DNA of 64,000 nt from Stenocarpella maydis (GCA_002270565.1 NQMI01000106.1:101003-165002), one strand, 5' to 3'; positions 12,039 through 24,348 are shown, counted from the first letter of the stretch. Program-made: numbers and translations. The notes: a model not told the origin generated them from the letters alone.

Positions 12039-13299
12039 CTAATCAGTAGTTGCAAGAGCGACTATAGATTAGTAAGGATTGAAGAGACAGATTATTACTG
12101 CTTTAATAGTAGCTGTACTAATGGTACTAATAGTATCACTCCTTAAAGATACTCCAGTAGTCTTTAGCAATATTATTACTACCTATTATAAGAAGAAGAG
12201 GGCTCTATATACATAACGCTATACTCTACCTTTATCCCATACGCATTTATTACGCCCTAAGTATTATCAGAAAGCAACTGCAGAATGTATAAGGCTGCAT
12301 AATATTGCCAACCCACGGCTACTCTTAAAAAATAACGCTAGAGATATCACTACTTTAGCACCTATTAGCAACTACCCTAGCAATCCCCTTAGCAATCAGC
12401 TACACCAGCTGAGGTTAACCTTACCAGCCGGTACATCTTTACTACCCCTGCTAATAGCTTACCCCTATATACTTACTATCCTTTATCACCATCTTTTTTA
12501 CCCCTACTTTGCCCTAGCACACCCCTATTCTTTGCTATAATACCATATATCAACCATACGATCCGCATATTATGATAATAAACCCCTATAATAAAGATAA
12601 CACCCCTATGCTATCAGCATCAACAGCCGTACCAACAGTTACTACTAGTCTTAACCCTATTAACTTATTAGATATAATTAAGGATATATCACTTAGGGAG
12701 GCTACTGCTAAGATGAGCCTTAACTCTAGTTTATAGGGGGTAGACCTGGATCCAGATGCTCTAAGTAACCCAAGACCACACACAATCTATCTTAATACCT
12801 ATATGCAAGCATAGTACCAAGCATATGTAAGGCATACCAGCTAGGAAGTCTATATTGATTTTAAGGATAACTTTAGGGACTGAAAAGAGTAAACATTTAG
12901 AGCAATCTATTATGATATTCTTACTGCCCTTAAGAAGATATTATAAAGTAAGGGAATATACTTATAGGTTAATAATAATATAAAGGCCTTTATAGAACTA
13001 TTAGAGATAGATTCCCTATTAAAAGCCCCAGCATCCATACAACACTAGCACTAATAGATGATATGGTTAAAGAGATATCGTGATTATATTCCCTTTGATA
13101 ACAGTCTATCATTTGAAGAACGCTAACTAGCACTAAGTAGTAATAGAAGGATAGGCCTAAGTACTTACAGACCTATATTATAACTTACTACCCCAGCCAT
13201 ACCCAGATCTCAGTCCCTATCCCATCAGCCACAGGGCATGTACAACTATAAGACTTCTGATGGCTATAGATTACCACTTAAGTGGGAGGAATTCCAAGC

Positions 13300-14290
13300 T
13301 GCTTATAAGAAGCATGCCACAATCCCTCCGCAATAGCTACATACCATACTACTGGAAAAGGGCACATCTGCTAATATGGCTAAGTACTACTCAAATAATG
13401 AGAAATTTACTAGAGCAATAAATAAAATAGTTAATAATAAAATCTATCTCTTTTATAATATCTGTAAAAATAACTACCTATACCCAACTTACTTCTAGGC
13501 AGCATTACCTGTGATGTTAAAGGGTGAAGCTAAGGATTTTTATATATAGTTAATTACAGATAAGGATACCTTTACTACAGCATATACTAAACTTAAGCAA
13601 TGATTTAATATAGATGGCAGACAATAAGTATATTTAATAATATGGAATACTACTACTTTTACATTAATATAGTAGAAAAATGAGAGTAAAACCTTATTAA
13701 AAATAGTAGAAATCTTGATTAAAAATATAAAGCAATACTCCTAAATACTTAGCTATAAAGAAGTACTGGGAGACAAACCACTATGTGATAACCTTATCCG
13801 TGCTATATGTGGTATACCCGAGTTCTACTTTGTTAAGCTAATGGCCCCAGCTACTGCCAATGAAGTGTATAATATGCTCCATTGTTATGCTGCATCATTA
13901 GGGCCTTAACGCCCCTCCCAATCATATACTATAGGGCAAGGTAATAATAATGGATAGGATGGTAACTATAATAAGGATAAAGAACAAGACGATGAGCAGT
14001 ACCTTAATAGTAACTAGTTCTATCTTAACCGCTAGTATAATAATGACCGGTAGCATGGAGGCAACTACCTAAGGAACTCTATACGTGGGCAATATCCCCT
14101 AGGATGAGGTAATTACCATCCCTAAGGCAACTTCCAGCTGCTCTCTAGAGGATGCAACCGCCCCTATGAATGGAATAATGGAAATAGTCCCTTATATAAG
14201 AAGAAATGCTTTATTTGCTAGAAGGAAGGATACTAGTTATTAAATTACTCTTTTAAAGAGCGCTAGAGGGCTAAAGGCATATATATAAAT
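13300..14290 (+). pseudogene. copia Gag remnant with zinc knuckle
   Basis: The frame reads through many in-frame stops. It includes a Gag-like stretch at about 13370-13900 (SNNEKFTRAINKI, then LPVMLKGEAKDFY). A degenerate CCHC knuckle lies near 14200-14260 (KKCFICxKEG, with later Cys/His positions lost). Stops are mostly TAG/TAA in place of Gln or Trp codons. It is non-functional. Confidence 0.7.
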
Positions 14291-14599
14291 ATATACAGCA
14301 CTATAGACCAACCCCCTTTAGATAATAAATTTCACGCATTCCTTATTAACTATAAGGGCATTAACTATAAGAGCAACAACCAGGAGAGTACTAGCATGTT
14401 TATTAGCAATACTAAAGCCTGAGAAAACTATATATAGCTGATAGACTAAGCTTTCCTCCATACTTTTAGTATTAATAATAATGAGGAGGACTAGGATAGC
14501 CCTAGCTCCATGACTGATAAGAATAATGTTAGTAGCAGTAATAATAAAGCTAATAAGGAAGCTAGCAATATTAAGGAAGTCTTCATAATAGATAACTAC

Positions 14600-15850
14600 T
14601 TGCGCTAGCGCTTCTAGGGGATCCTCCTGGATACTAGTGCAGCTAACTATTCTACTGCCGGGTATAACTAATATACTGCTCTGCAGCAACTGTTACCTAT
14701 TGCTCTTAATAAGTCTTATGCAGGTGAAGCATTAGTTTGCTTTGGATTAGGAAAACTACTATAGTTAATAGGAGCAACTATAGTTAATATAGCAGCCAGC
14801 AACTTGATATTCCACATAATAAAGATAGCAACCCCCTTCCTCTTATATATATAAGATATGAATATGCACTTACTCTTTATGCGAAATATAACTAATAAAG
14901 TTATATAATATAAGTCAAATTAGCAGCATAAGAAGATGTTTCCTGTTACTTGGAAGTAGGGATACCTATGGTTTCTTATGAATATTAATAAGGATAATAA
15001 TACCCCCATTCTCTTCCTTATGGAAGTTAAACTATAGCGGCTATATAGATGATTTAGGCACCTATCTATTAATTGTCTTTCCTGGCTATTAACAGGCATA
15101 AGCTATAATATTGATTTCTTAGCATTAGAGGCTATTACTAAGTTCTATTACTACTACTAAATGCACTCTCCTACACCCTAAAGATTCAAGTTTAACCTCT
15201 GTAATGATGTTGACTTTAACTATGAGGTTGTTGTAGATATAATGTACTTGATAGGCCTTCCTGTACTACATGTTATTAACTTGGCTACTTCCTTCCAAGC
15301 TGGATAATTCTTACCTTCTCTTTCCACTAAAAACACGTGGGAAGCCCTATAAAGTTGCTAGATTAATATATATATAAGTCCCCTGGATTACCTTATATCC
15401 AATATGGGGACTAACTTTGCTTCCAGCAAGTTTAAGAGTATAGCATATATCATGGGTTTAATTACGTATAAACAAATACCTGCAGAAGTATATTAGTTAA
15501 TCAGCAAAGTAGAGCGATATTACACTCCTTTATGCAGGGCTTTTAACATCTTATACGCTAAGTTATCAACCACATTTACTAAGGAAGCTATACTACAGAC
15601 AAGCTTTACAGCAGTTAATAATATGGTTGGCCCGGATGGCCTTATGCTAACTCTCCTAGTATTTAGAGTATACCCATGTATAACGGAAGACTCTGCCCCT
15701 ATGCTATCTACTCTAAGGAGAGCTAAGGCGGTATAAAAGGTAATAAAGGAGATTAGGAGAATTAATGCAACACATAAAATTAATAAAGCATTATACATAA
15801 GGAATAGCCCAGATATATTAGGAATCTTAAGCCTTTCACTCTAGAGCGAA
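14600..15850 (+). pseudogene. copia protease and integrase remnant
   Basis: A LLDTSAANYSTAGY-like segment near 14620-14665 is the aspartic protease motif (DTxA). From about 15220 the frame shows an integrase core: DIMYLIGLPVLHVINLATSFQAG, then SNMGTNFASSKF, then KVERYYTPLCRAF. The first catalytic Asp region and the second (normally D-x-G) are still aligned with the family but altered, and many stops interrupt it. Confidence 0.7.
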
Positions 15851-16539
15851 GTATGTGTATAGCAAGACAAGACTGAGTAGTAAGGCCCATACAAATTACT
15901 CTCTATTAATAACTACAATATAATAATTAACCTACCAAATGGACTAGTTGTTTTCTGGTCAACCCTCATATAGCCATACTACTAGGATAAAGAAGAACCT
16001 ATTAATCTACTGAACCCTAATAACATCCCTAAGGAGCTAGTATGCTTCGAGCCAGACCCTATACCGGCTATCCCTAACCCAGTAGTCCCTTAATAATAAG
16101 GACAGCCACAGGGAACCAAGAGCAAGCAGAAGGCAGTTATCATTATAAATAATAATAATAACAACCCTACTGCTAATAATAATAACGATAAGGTGGAAGA
16201 TAAGATTATTGCCTATGTATTCCTTACCTAATGTAAAATTAAGAACTATAAACTTACTCTAAAGCTCTACTAAGATAGCATTATTACTACCCCGGGCAAC
16301 CCCTTTGAGGAGTCAGATAATAGGGAAGTATCTAAGCTAATTAGCTAAGGAGTATTCCGGTTTAAGCAGTTTAATAAGAGGAAACATGGAGGAATATAGA
16401 TCTTTAAGTCTCATATTATTAAAGAAATTAAGGGTAAAACCAAGAAGCTATATAAGAAGTCCCACCTAGTTATAGCCAGCTTTAGGGATCTTATAAAATA
16501 TAAGATCATTATATAATTACTAATGGTATAATGTGCAAG

Positions 16540-17860
16540 TTATTAACTCCTTCTTGCCCTTATACCTTCTTTAATAACTAAGGGACTATATCTTGAACTC
16601 TATAATATTACCCAGGCCTATCTATAGTTAAAATCTACACTTAAGAGGCCTATCTTATGCTACCTTCCTCCTGAAATAAGGAGTAAATACCCGGCTGGCA
16701 CGATTATAAGGGTAATTAAGCCTCTATATAGTGTTACTAAAGCCGGCGTGCACTAGTGGGCCACATACTATAAACACTATATTGAGAAGCTGGGGATGAT
16801 TATATCTGTATATAACCCATGCCTCCTAATAGCTAACCATAGTAGTAAGGGCAGCAAGGATATCTTTAGTATTACTGCTATACAGACTAATAATACCCTT
16901 ACCCTCTATACCCCAGCTTTCTTAGAACTTAAGGAGCAAAAGATTAAGAAAAAGGAGATCCGCTGTAAGCCAAAGGATAGATTAACCCCTAAGAGATTAC
17001 TAGACTTTAATAGCATAAAGATCATAATATTTTATAACAGCATTATACATCTCAGATAGAAGGGCCAAGGGGCAAAGATACAGCTAGTTAACTATATAGC
17101 TATAGATTGCATTTAATAGTATATGGAATAATACGTATAAGGAGTTATCTAGCTTCTATTTGCCATCTAAAAGCAGCATTTAACCTCTCTATTGCAATAT
17201 AAATTCAAGACCCCAAAGAAGAGGACTATGCTAAGTTGAATAAGCAGCTAAAGTAGCAAGCAGACTACCTTAACTATAGCCTTAACTATATTCCTCTGAA
17301 CCTTGCAGCAGCTAAGTTAATGATTTTTATAAACGGGTCTTTTACTAACAATAAGGACCTTAGTTCCTAAATTAGCTATATAATTACCCTAGTAAATGAA
17401 AAGCAAACCAAGCAACCATCTATATAGAAGATTACCGGAAACATCCTCCATTAGTTATTAATAAAGTATAAGAGGGTTATATATAGCATACTTGCTTCTG
17501 AGATTTATAGTATGGTTAATAGCTTCAATATAGGGATTATAATATCAGCCACTTTACATCAGGTTACCAAATGCCTAAGTCTACTAGAGATCCCTCTCAT
17601 CATCTATATAGACTTATACTCATTATACAAGTATTTGGTTAAGTTAGGGATAATAAAAAAGAAATACCTGATAATTAATATGATAGCATTAAGGCAGTCA
17701 TACGAGAAGCATAAGATTTATAAGATCCAATAGATTACTGGGGACTATAACCCAGCAGATGTCTTCACGAAGAGTATACCAAATAAGGCGCTAGAACGCC
17801 TTATCAACAACAATACCCTCATTATCAAGGTGGAAGGATATATAGACTGTAGCCAATTAA
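16540..17860 (+). pseudogene. copia reverse transcriptase and RNase H remnant
   Basis: Around 16590-16760 the RT reads YNITQAYL...LCYLPPEI...KPLYSVTKAG, matching fungal copia RT. The segment normally carrying the YVDD/QTDD box is near 16870-16920 (IQTNNTLTLY), with Asp changed to Asn, as TpG-to-TpA change would give. The RNase H end lies at about 17500-17850 (EIYSMVNSFNIG, DLYSLYKYLVKLG, YNPADVFTKSIP). The protein is dead. Confidence 0.75.
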
Positions 17861-17880
17861 TAATAACCCCTTCCTCTACC

Positions 17881-19199
17881 TAAACACCATATAAGGGATT
17901 ATAATGATTACTGCAAGAATAGCTATATACTAACTTGCCTAGCAAAAGCATACTCAATAGCAATTAACTAACTAACACAACTTAGTTAGTAATACACTAA
18001 CGCAATACTAATGCTGCCCCATATAAAGGAAGAATCACTACTTCCTAGTACCCTGAGCCCCAGATGAAAGTTAATAAGTACCTTAAGATATAAAAAGGGA
18101 TTATATAGTACTAATAACTAGCAAAACTTTATATCCCTATCAATTAGTTACCTGCATCTTACCCTAAGGAGCTGTATAGTTAGCCAGTATATGGTTTAAA
18201 TCCATCTTAAGGGCGAGACCTTGTAGCCAAGATTTTTATAGTAGTGCCTATGCACTGAGGGTTTAGGTGATAAGGGTTACTACTATCCCACGGGCACTTA
18301 AGTTGCTAGCTGTGCGTATCAAGCGTCCCCGGTCAAGATTTCGCGGTCTTAACTCCTGCTTAACGTGTGTTTTACATACTTATTAAGAGCGGCATCGGAT
18401 ATTGCACGCTTTATTATGCATTTTTTAATAAGTTAGCTCCAATATGCCATTCATTACCATCTGCTATAATCCCTACCTAACCTAACTACTACCTCATTTA
18501 CACCTACTAACTCTTGCTATTGGCCTTTGATGGAGAGGGCTTTACTGAGTGTTCTTCCCCTAAATGGCCTCAGGTGAAGAGGGCTTTTATAGATTGAGTT
18601 GTCGTTAAAACTTGTTATTGATGTCTGCCGTTAGATTGGTAGCTGATCTGGACTATACTCAATTTAGTTAATTGTTAACACTTAGTAAAGAGAGAGAAAG
18701 GGTCCGGAAGGCCGGATAGTTATTATTCTAGTTCTAGAGAGTCCGGGCAATTGTTATTCTAGCTTTAGGCAAATCCTTATTTAACCTATAGCCTATAGGT
18801 AAAGGAAGCATGAGTCCTTATCGCGTATTTCTTTTGAAACCCTTAAGTACTAAAGATAATAAATGGGCAGTATATGTTAATGGAAGCGGATATTTTGTAT
18901 AGGGAAAGCACTATATTATGCCGGATTGTATAATTATGGGCTTCTAGCTTCCAGAGGAAGCAGGAACAGCTATAATATACTAGGCCTCTCTGAGTGCCTA
19001 TATTTAATGGGCACTTGGTATAACGGTATATTTAATGAACTTAGCAAAGGGGCTGCTATAACTAAAAGTAATGGCAATATAGGGATTCTGATAATGAATA
19101 TAGTAATTCTTTTATTCTTATTATAATAGCAAGAGCGTGGGTTCAACCCCACGCCTGGGATTTTTTTTTACTATAATTTTTAAAAGAAAAGATTACTAA
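17881..19199. other. AT-rich copia 3' region without a known domain
   Basis: No gene can be supported. Less damaged islands (about 18230-18400 and 18640-18760) have higher GC and small inverted repeats but no homology that I recognise. The stretch ends in a possible Pol III-type module (19012-19169) and the copia purine tract. Confidence 0.4.
19012..19169 (+). ncRNA. possible tRNA-derived (SINE-like) Pol III module
   Basis: TGGTATAACGG (19018-19028) fits a Pol III A box and GGTTCAACCCC (19140-19150) fits a B box. A run of nine T follows at 19161, a Pol III terminator. The acceptor arms do not pair and the T-arm is one base off, so it is not a functional tRNA. It may be a decayed SINE or chance. 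Confidence 0.25.
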
Positions 19200-19414
19200 T
19201 GTGGTAATAGTAGTGTGTAATAGCACATTGGTGGGCTATCGCTATAGCCACCGTACTGTAGCCAGAGGGCGTAGTTGCTTACTAAGCAACTACCACCCAC
19301 TATATAGACCCGAGATAGCTGGCGGGCTACGCCCACTGCACCCACTACTCGAAAGACAGAGAGAAATACAAGAACAACACCCCACTCGTATTGCAATACG
19401 TGACCCATCCAACA
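19200..19414 (+). repeat. copia 3' LTR
   Basis: 215 bp, begins TGTGGTAATAG and ends CAACA. It is followed by a 62-base tail (19415-19476) that also follows the LTR copies at 20487 and 20765. Confidence 0.85.
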
Positions 19415-19476
19415 GCGCCCTAAATAGAGGGCTTTTTATTATGCCTTATATTATTATAATTATATAAATAAGCATT

Positions 19477-20448
19477 NNNNNNNNNNNNNNNNNNNNNNNN
19501 NNNNNNNNNNNNNNNNNNNNNNNNNNNNNNNNNNNNNNNNNNNNNNNNNNNNNNNNNNNNNNNNNNNNNNNNNNNNNNNNNNNNNNNNNNNNNNNNNNNN
19601 NNNNNNNNNNNNNNNNNNNNNNNNNNNNNNNNNNNNNNNNNNNNNNNNNNNNNNNNNNNNNNNNNNNNNNNNNNNNNNNNNNNNNNNNNNNNNNNNNNNN
19701 NNNNNNNNNNNNNNNNNNNNNNNNNNNNNNNNNNNNNNNNNNNNNNNNNNNNNNNNNNNNNNNNNNNNNNNNNNNNNNNNNNNNNNNNNNNNNNNNNNNN
19801 NNNNNNNNNNNNNNNNNNNNNNNNNNNNNNNNNNNNNNNNNNNNNNNNNNNNNNNNNNNNNNNNNNNNNNNNNNNNNNNNNNNNNNNNNNNNNNNNNNNN
19901 NNNNNNNNNNNNNNNNNNNNNNNNNNNNNNNNNNNNNNNNNNNNNNNNNNNNNNNNNNNNNNNNNNNNNNNNNNNNNNNNNNNNNNNNNNNNNNNNNNNN
20001 NNNNNNNNNNNNNNNNNNNNNNNNNNNNNNNNNNNNNNNNNNNNNNNNNNNNNNNNNNNNNNNNNNNNNNNNNNNNNNNNNNNNNNNNNNNNNNNNNNNN
20101 NNNNNNNNNNNNNNNNNNNNNNNNNNNNNNNNNNNNNNNNNNNNNNNNNNNNNNNNNNNNNNNNNNNNNNNNNNNNNNNNNNNNNNNNNNNNNNNNNNNN
20201 NNNNNNNNNNNNNNNNNNNNNNNNNNNNNNNNNNNNNNNNNNNNNNNNNNNNNNNNNNNNNNNNNNNNNNNNNNNNNNNNNNNNNNNNNNNNNNNNNNNN
20301 NNNNNNNNNNNNNNNNNNNNNNNNNNNNNNNNNNNNNNNNNNNNNNNNNNNNNNNNNNNNNNNNNNNNNNNNNNNNNNNNNNNNNNNNNNNNNNNNNNNN
20401 NNNNNNNNNNNNNNNNNNNNNNNNNNNNNNNNNNNNNNNNNNNNNNNN
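19477..20448. other. assembly gap (972 N)
   Basis: A run of N. The frame open across it on either strand is an artefact. The sequence resumes with a T run and the same purine tract plus LTR seen before the gap. Confidence 1.
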
Positions 20449-20486
20449 TTTTTTTTACTATGATTTTTAAAAGAAAAGACTACCAG

Positions 20487-20701
20487 TGTGGCAATAGTAG
20501 TGTGCAACAGCACATTGGTGGGCTATCGCTATAGCCACCGTACTGTAGCCAGAGGGCGTAGTTGCTTACTAAGCAACTACCACCCACTATATAGACCCGA
20601 GATAGCTGGCGGGCTACGCCCACTGCACCCACTACTCGAAAGACAGAGAGAAATACAAGAACAACACCCCACTCGTATTGCAATACGTGACCCATCCAAC
20701 A
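20487..20701 (+). repeat. copia LTR copy between gaps
   Basis: A full 215-bp LTR preceded by the same T-run and AAAAGAAAAGA tract as the 19200 copy and followed by the same 62-base tail (20702-20763). A single N at 20764 follows. It may be an unmerged overlap of contigs rather than a real extra copy. Confidence 0.8.
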
Positions 20702-20764
20702 GCGCCCTAAATAGAGGGCTTTTTATTATGCCTTATATTATTATAATTATATAAATAAGCATTN

Positions 20765-20964
20765 GTGTAATAGCACATTGGTGGGCTATCGCTATAGCCA
20801 CCGTACTGTAGCCAGAGGGCGTAGTTGCTTACTAAGCAACTACCACCCACTATATAGACCCGAGATAGCTGGCGGGCTACGCCCACTGCACCCACTACTC
20901 GAAAGACAGAGAGAAATACAAGAACAACACCCCACTCGTATTGCAATACGTGACCCATCCAACA
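20765..20964 (+). repeat. copia LTR copy, 5'-truncated at an N
   Basis: Starts inside the LTR (GTGTAATAGCAC, matching the 19200 copy rather than the 20487 copy) and continues into the same tail, then into unique sequence after 21026. This suggests the right contig is the true continuation of the 19200 copy. Confidence 0.8.
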
Positions 20965-21026
20965 GCGCCCTAAATAGAGGGCTTTTTATTATGCCTTATA
21001 TTATTATAATTATATAAATAAGCATT

Positions 21027-21329
21027 ATAATGCTTATTATATAAATAGTATCCAACTTATACTAATAATGGTTCCTTATACTTATTTAATTCTTATAGCC
21101 TTCTTACCCTTTCTTTCTTTCCTTATTTGTTTCCTTAAGCACTCTTAAATTTATAAATATATGCCTTAGTTAGTAATTAATAGAATAACTTACTAATGCT
21201 ATATAGTATTATAATCACACTAAACCTTTATGGGGTTTAGTAGGTAACCTATAGGGTTTATATTAGCAGAGCGGCGCAGAGGTAATACTCAACTAAGTTT
21301 GCAATATATAAAGATACTATTTATAAAGA
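21027..21329. other. AT-rich sequence, no gene
   Basis: Strongly AT-rich, no open frame and no repeat that I can assign. Confidence 0.5.
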
Positions 21330-23352
21330 GGGTATGATTAGAAGCTATAAGGCTATCCAGTTGGTAGGACTGGATACTTAGATTGACAACTAAAGAGTCT
21401 ATTTTATGGAAGCTATCTATAGTGGTAATAACTATATCCTTATATATTCTAACTCTTCATCTATCCCTAGTAGTAGACTATATAGATTGCTTGTTAATTT
21501 ATATAGTCTAGCCTTATAATTAGCTAGATCATTTATTAGTTCCATTAGTCTATCCTAGTTAGTAAGTCCCTAACCCTAACCCTAGTTATTCAGTATATTA
21601 TTATTAACTTAGGCGGGAAAATATTCCTAGGTTTCTAATATAGCTGCCTAGGATTATCTTCTACAGTAGTTAGCAGCTAATAAGTATATATTCATAACAT
21701 TATCTCCCTTCTTACTTCCTTTATCCTTAAAGGTATTCTTAGAAGTTATCCTTCTTATTTATTATATTCTTTATTATACCTTTTTAATTTATTTTATCAA
21801 GCTGAATTAAAATTTCTGAAATCTTAAAGTCTTCCTATTACTTTAAGAAAACTAAATAAAATAAATCCCTTTCTATTTATATAGCTTCTTATAATTCTAT
21901 TACACTAACTTACTTAGCTTGTAAGATTAGTAGGGCTTCTTATATTACCTTAGAGGAGGATTAATCCTATTATTTTAAGTATATTTGCTAAAAGTATAAG
22001 AATTATAATATATATAGGCTTATACCTACCTAAATGCAAGGATTATAACTTAATACAACCTTACTAAGGCTATACTAGATAAGGTAAAAGAGGAGTTAGA
22101 AAAGGCTACTATAAGGGTATACTACCTATATAAATAGCATTATTTATACGCTAAGAAGATAGTATATATAGTACGCTAAAGTATTAAAATAATTAATAAG
22201 CTAGATTATGTGGAAAAGGAGAAGGCTAAGGCTGAGTAAAGGTGGATTGCTAAGTAGTCTGCTAAGGCTAGTAGTTAATACTCTACTAAAGAAGCTAGTA
22301 TAATGGTTTCAAAAGAGCCTTAGTTGCATTGTAAGGGTAAGATAAATATTTTTAATTAGAGTTCCTTAGTTAGTAAGAATATAGATTAGTTAAATTTTAT
22401 AGGTACTAATACTAAAAGATTTACACCTATAGGTAGCTTATTAAGTACTTAAATTCTATTACTAGGAATAGAAGTTTTTTTATTATCTTATTTAACTAGT
22501 TATATAATATTTGTTTACTTTTATTCTCTCTTAATAAATTATTACCAGGGTAACTCTTTAGTATAATTAGTATTTAGAGTATTATTTTCAAAAGAGGTAA
22601 TTAGTATTACTATATTTTCCTAAAGATATAATTAGTTGCAATTGCTAGTTATTAGTACTATTATTAGTCTTCTATTAGTTATTTTCATTGTTTCAACTAT
22701 ATTAAGAACTAGGGTTTATTATATAGCTTTATTATAATATTGCATTATAGCTTACTATATATAGATCCTTTAGCCATTTTCCTAGCTTCTCAGGGCCATT
22801 TTATAATACTTTACATATAGTACTGCTAGAGTTTATTATAGTAGTAGGTTAGATTTGCTATTAGCTCCTATATATTTTTACTAAAGTTATAACCTTTCTA
22901 TTTAATAAGGTATTCTATTATTCTTTATTATATTCATTAAGAGCTTTGATTTACATCGTAAGCTTGATACCCTAAAGTACTAGTTCTAATAGTAAAATGT
23001 AAAAAACTAGATGCTATCTTATTTCTTAAGGTAATAAAAGTCTATATTTAGTATCTAAGAGTTTTTCCAAAATCCTAAAAGAGCTAATTTTCTTATAATT
23101 AAGTTTATTACTAAGTTACTTAGTTTTAATATTTCAATATATAAAGCAGACTTTATCTACCTTCTTGACCATTAATCCATTAATTATTTTCTAATTTATA
23201 TATCTTATTATCTATTTTAGATTAAAAGAAAGTTCTCCTTAAATATCTCATTAGATTTATTTAATTCATATTACTTTTCATTCCACTAATTCTGCTAGTA
23301 TAATACCTAGTGGTAGTTTATAGTATACCTAAGGCTTATATATATAGAGTAT
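21330..23352 (-). mobile_element. gypsy fragment A (3' part, minus strand)
   Basis: This matches by eye, in the same orientation, the 3' part of the gypsy copy at 59215-64000, although heavily RIP-damaged. It contains a partial 3' LTR (about 21330-21460), the antisense reading frame (about 21900-22450, plus strand) and the end of pol (about 22600-23352, minus strand). It is broken at 23353 by an LTR of the second family. Telomere-like CCCTAACCCTAACCCTA lies at 21568-21584. Confidence 0.7.
21900..22450 (+). pseudogene. antisense accessory frame of gypsy fragment A
   Basis: Read through stops, it gives a charged helical stretch (VKEELEKATIRV, KLDYVEKEKAKAE) followed by a C-terminal block ending NFIGTNTKRFTPIGSLLST. 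The same block is in the other two copies (25695-26330 minus, 59800-60415 plus). It lies on the strand opposite to pol. See the copy in fragment B for the best-preserved version. Confidence 0.5.
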
Positions 23353-23953
23353 TCTGATGAATTTGTGCTATAGAATAGCATTCAGTTCAGCGTGTGTGTG
23401 TTTCGGCAGGGTCGCAGTATGGTGCTCTGAGGCGAATTCGGACGATTGACAATGGTCTGGACAACTTTGTATTGAATTAAGTTGGGCTTCTGTAAGCCCT
23501 CCTTATAGTACCCTCCGACGTCGTCTCACCCCTGGGGGACGCTGCGGTCGGCTCTGGTGCAAAATTTGCAAATGCCGGAAAATTCGCCCTTCCAACACAC
23601 CATCTTTGGTTCCAAGCAGCCAGCCAACCATAGCCCTAGTAATGCCCAAATTAAGTACATACAAACTTCTGAAATCAAGCTATCCAATGCACTAAGTTAT
23701 ATACTTTTTGGGTAAGAAATAAGGGTAATGCAGAGGTCTGAATTAAGGTGCAAATGCAGGCCAAAATAATCGACTCACGGCCACCAAACTCATCTTGCGT
23801 CACGCACGCACTGGGCGTACTTAGCGAAAATCGCCTGACTCGCAAGTCTAGGGTAACTCCTTGCTAGGAAGTCTAGGGTAACTCCTTACAACGAAGTCTA
23901 GGGTAACTCCTTGCACGGAGTACCAACGCCCTGCTGAGCGGTTCCGTTTAACA
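23353..23953 (-). repeat. second LTR family, full copy inserted in gypsy A
   Basis: About 601 bp, read on the minus strand from TGTTAAACGG to ATCAGA. It is little damaged. Three tandem 25-bp units (AAGTCTAGGGTAACTCCTTG...) lie near one end, as does a TATATAAGG-like promoter motif. It abuts two N at 23954-23955. Confidence 0.8.
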
Positions 23954-23955
23954 NN
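23954..23955. other. assembly gap (2 N)
   Basis: Two N separate a full LTR from a partial second LTR in the same orientation. The gypsy flanks on the two sides are in opposite orientation, so the join is suspect. Confidence 0.95.
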
Positions 23956-24348
23956 GGGCACGCTGCGGTAGGCTCTGGTGCAAATTTGCAAATGCCGGAA
24001 AATTCGCCCTTCCAACACACCATTTTTGGTTCCAAGCAACTAGCCAACCATAGCCCTAGCAATGCCCAAATTGAGTACATATAAACTTTAGAAATCAAGC
24101 TATCCAATGCACTAAGTTATATACTTTTTGGGTAAGAAATAAGGGTAATGCAGAGGTCTGAATTAAGGTGCAAATGCAGGCCAAAATAATCGACTCACGG
24201 CCACCAAACTCATCTTGCGTCACGCACGCACTGGGCGTACTTAGCGAAAATCGCCTGACTCGCAAGTCTAGGGTAACTCCTTACAACGAAGTCTAGGGTA
24301 ACTCCTTGCACGGAGTACCAACGCCCTGCTGAGCGGTTCCGTTTAACA
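23956..24348 (-). repeat. second LTR family, partial copy
   Basis: The first 393 bases (element sense) of the same LTR, ending TTTAACA at 24348. It has two 25-bp units rather than three and a few T/C differences, so it is not an exact duplicate of the neighbouring copy. Confidence 0.8.

Larger units (their letters stand above)
11824..19414 (+). mobile_element. Ty1/copia LTR retrotransposon, RIP-degraded
   Basis: Two 215-bp LTRs in the same orientation (11824-12038 and 19200-19414) bracket recognisable Gag, protease, integrase, reverse transcriptase and RNase H remains in the copia order (integrase before RT). LTRs begin TGTGG and end CAACA. A purine tract AAAAGAAAAGA precedes the 3' LTR, as expected for second-strand priming. 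The interior is full of TAG/TAA where CAG/CAA or TGG would be expected, the mark of RIP, while the LTRs are nearly intact. The flanks (GCCAG left, GCGCC right) do not form a target duplication. The element is also unusually long (7.6 kb), because 17.9-19.2 kb has no known domain; it may contain a nested insertion or be a join of two copies. Confidence 0.8.

Noticed and set aside
16796..17059. Small intact frames in the copia RT region
   Set aside because: They are fragments of the damaged RT frame between RIP stops, not separate genes.
19120..19169. tRNA gene ending in CCCCACGCCTGGGA
   Set aside because: The acceptor arm does not pair with any 5' segment and the T-arm is off by one base; kept only as a possible degraded Pol III module.
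19446..20513. Long open frame across the gap
   Set aside because: It consists almost wholly of N.
23840..23930. CRISPR-like appearance of the 25-bp repeats
   Set aside because: Units are contiguous with only 6 variable bases and lie in a fungal LTR, so this is a minisatellite and not spaced repeats.
23848..24107. Short open frames repeated in the 23.9, 26.7, 27.0 and 58.0 kb regions
   Set aside because: All are the same non-coding LTR read in chance frames.
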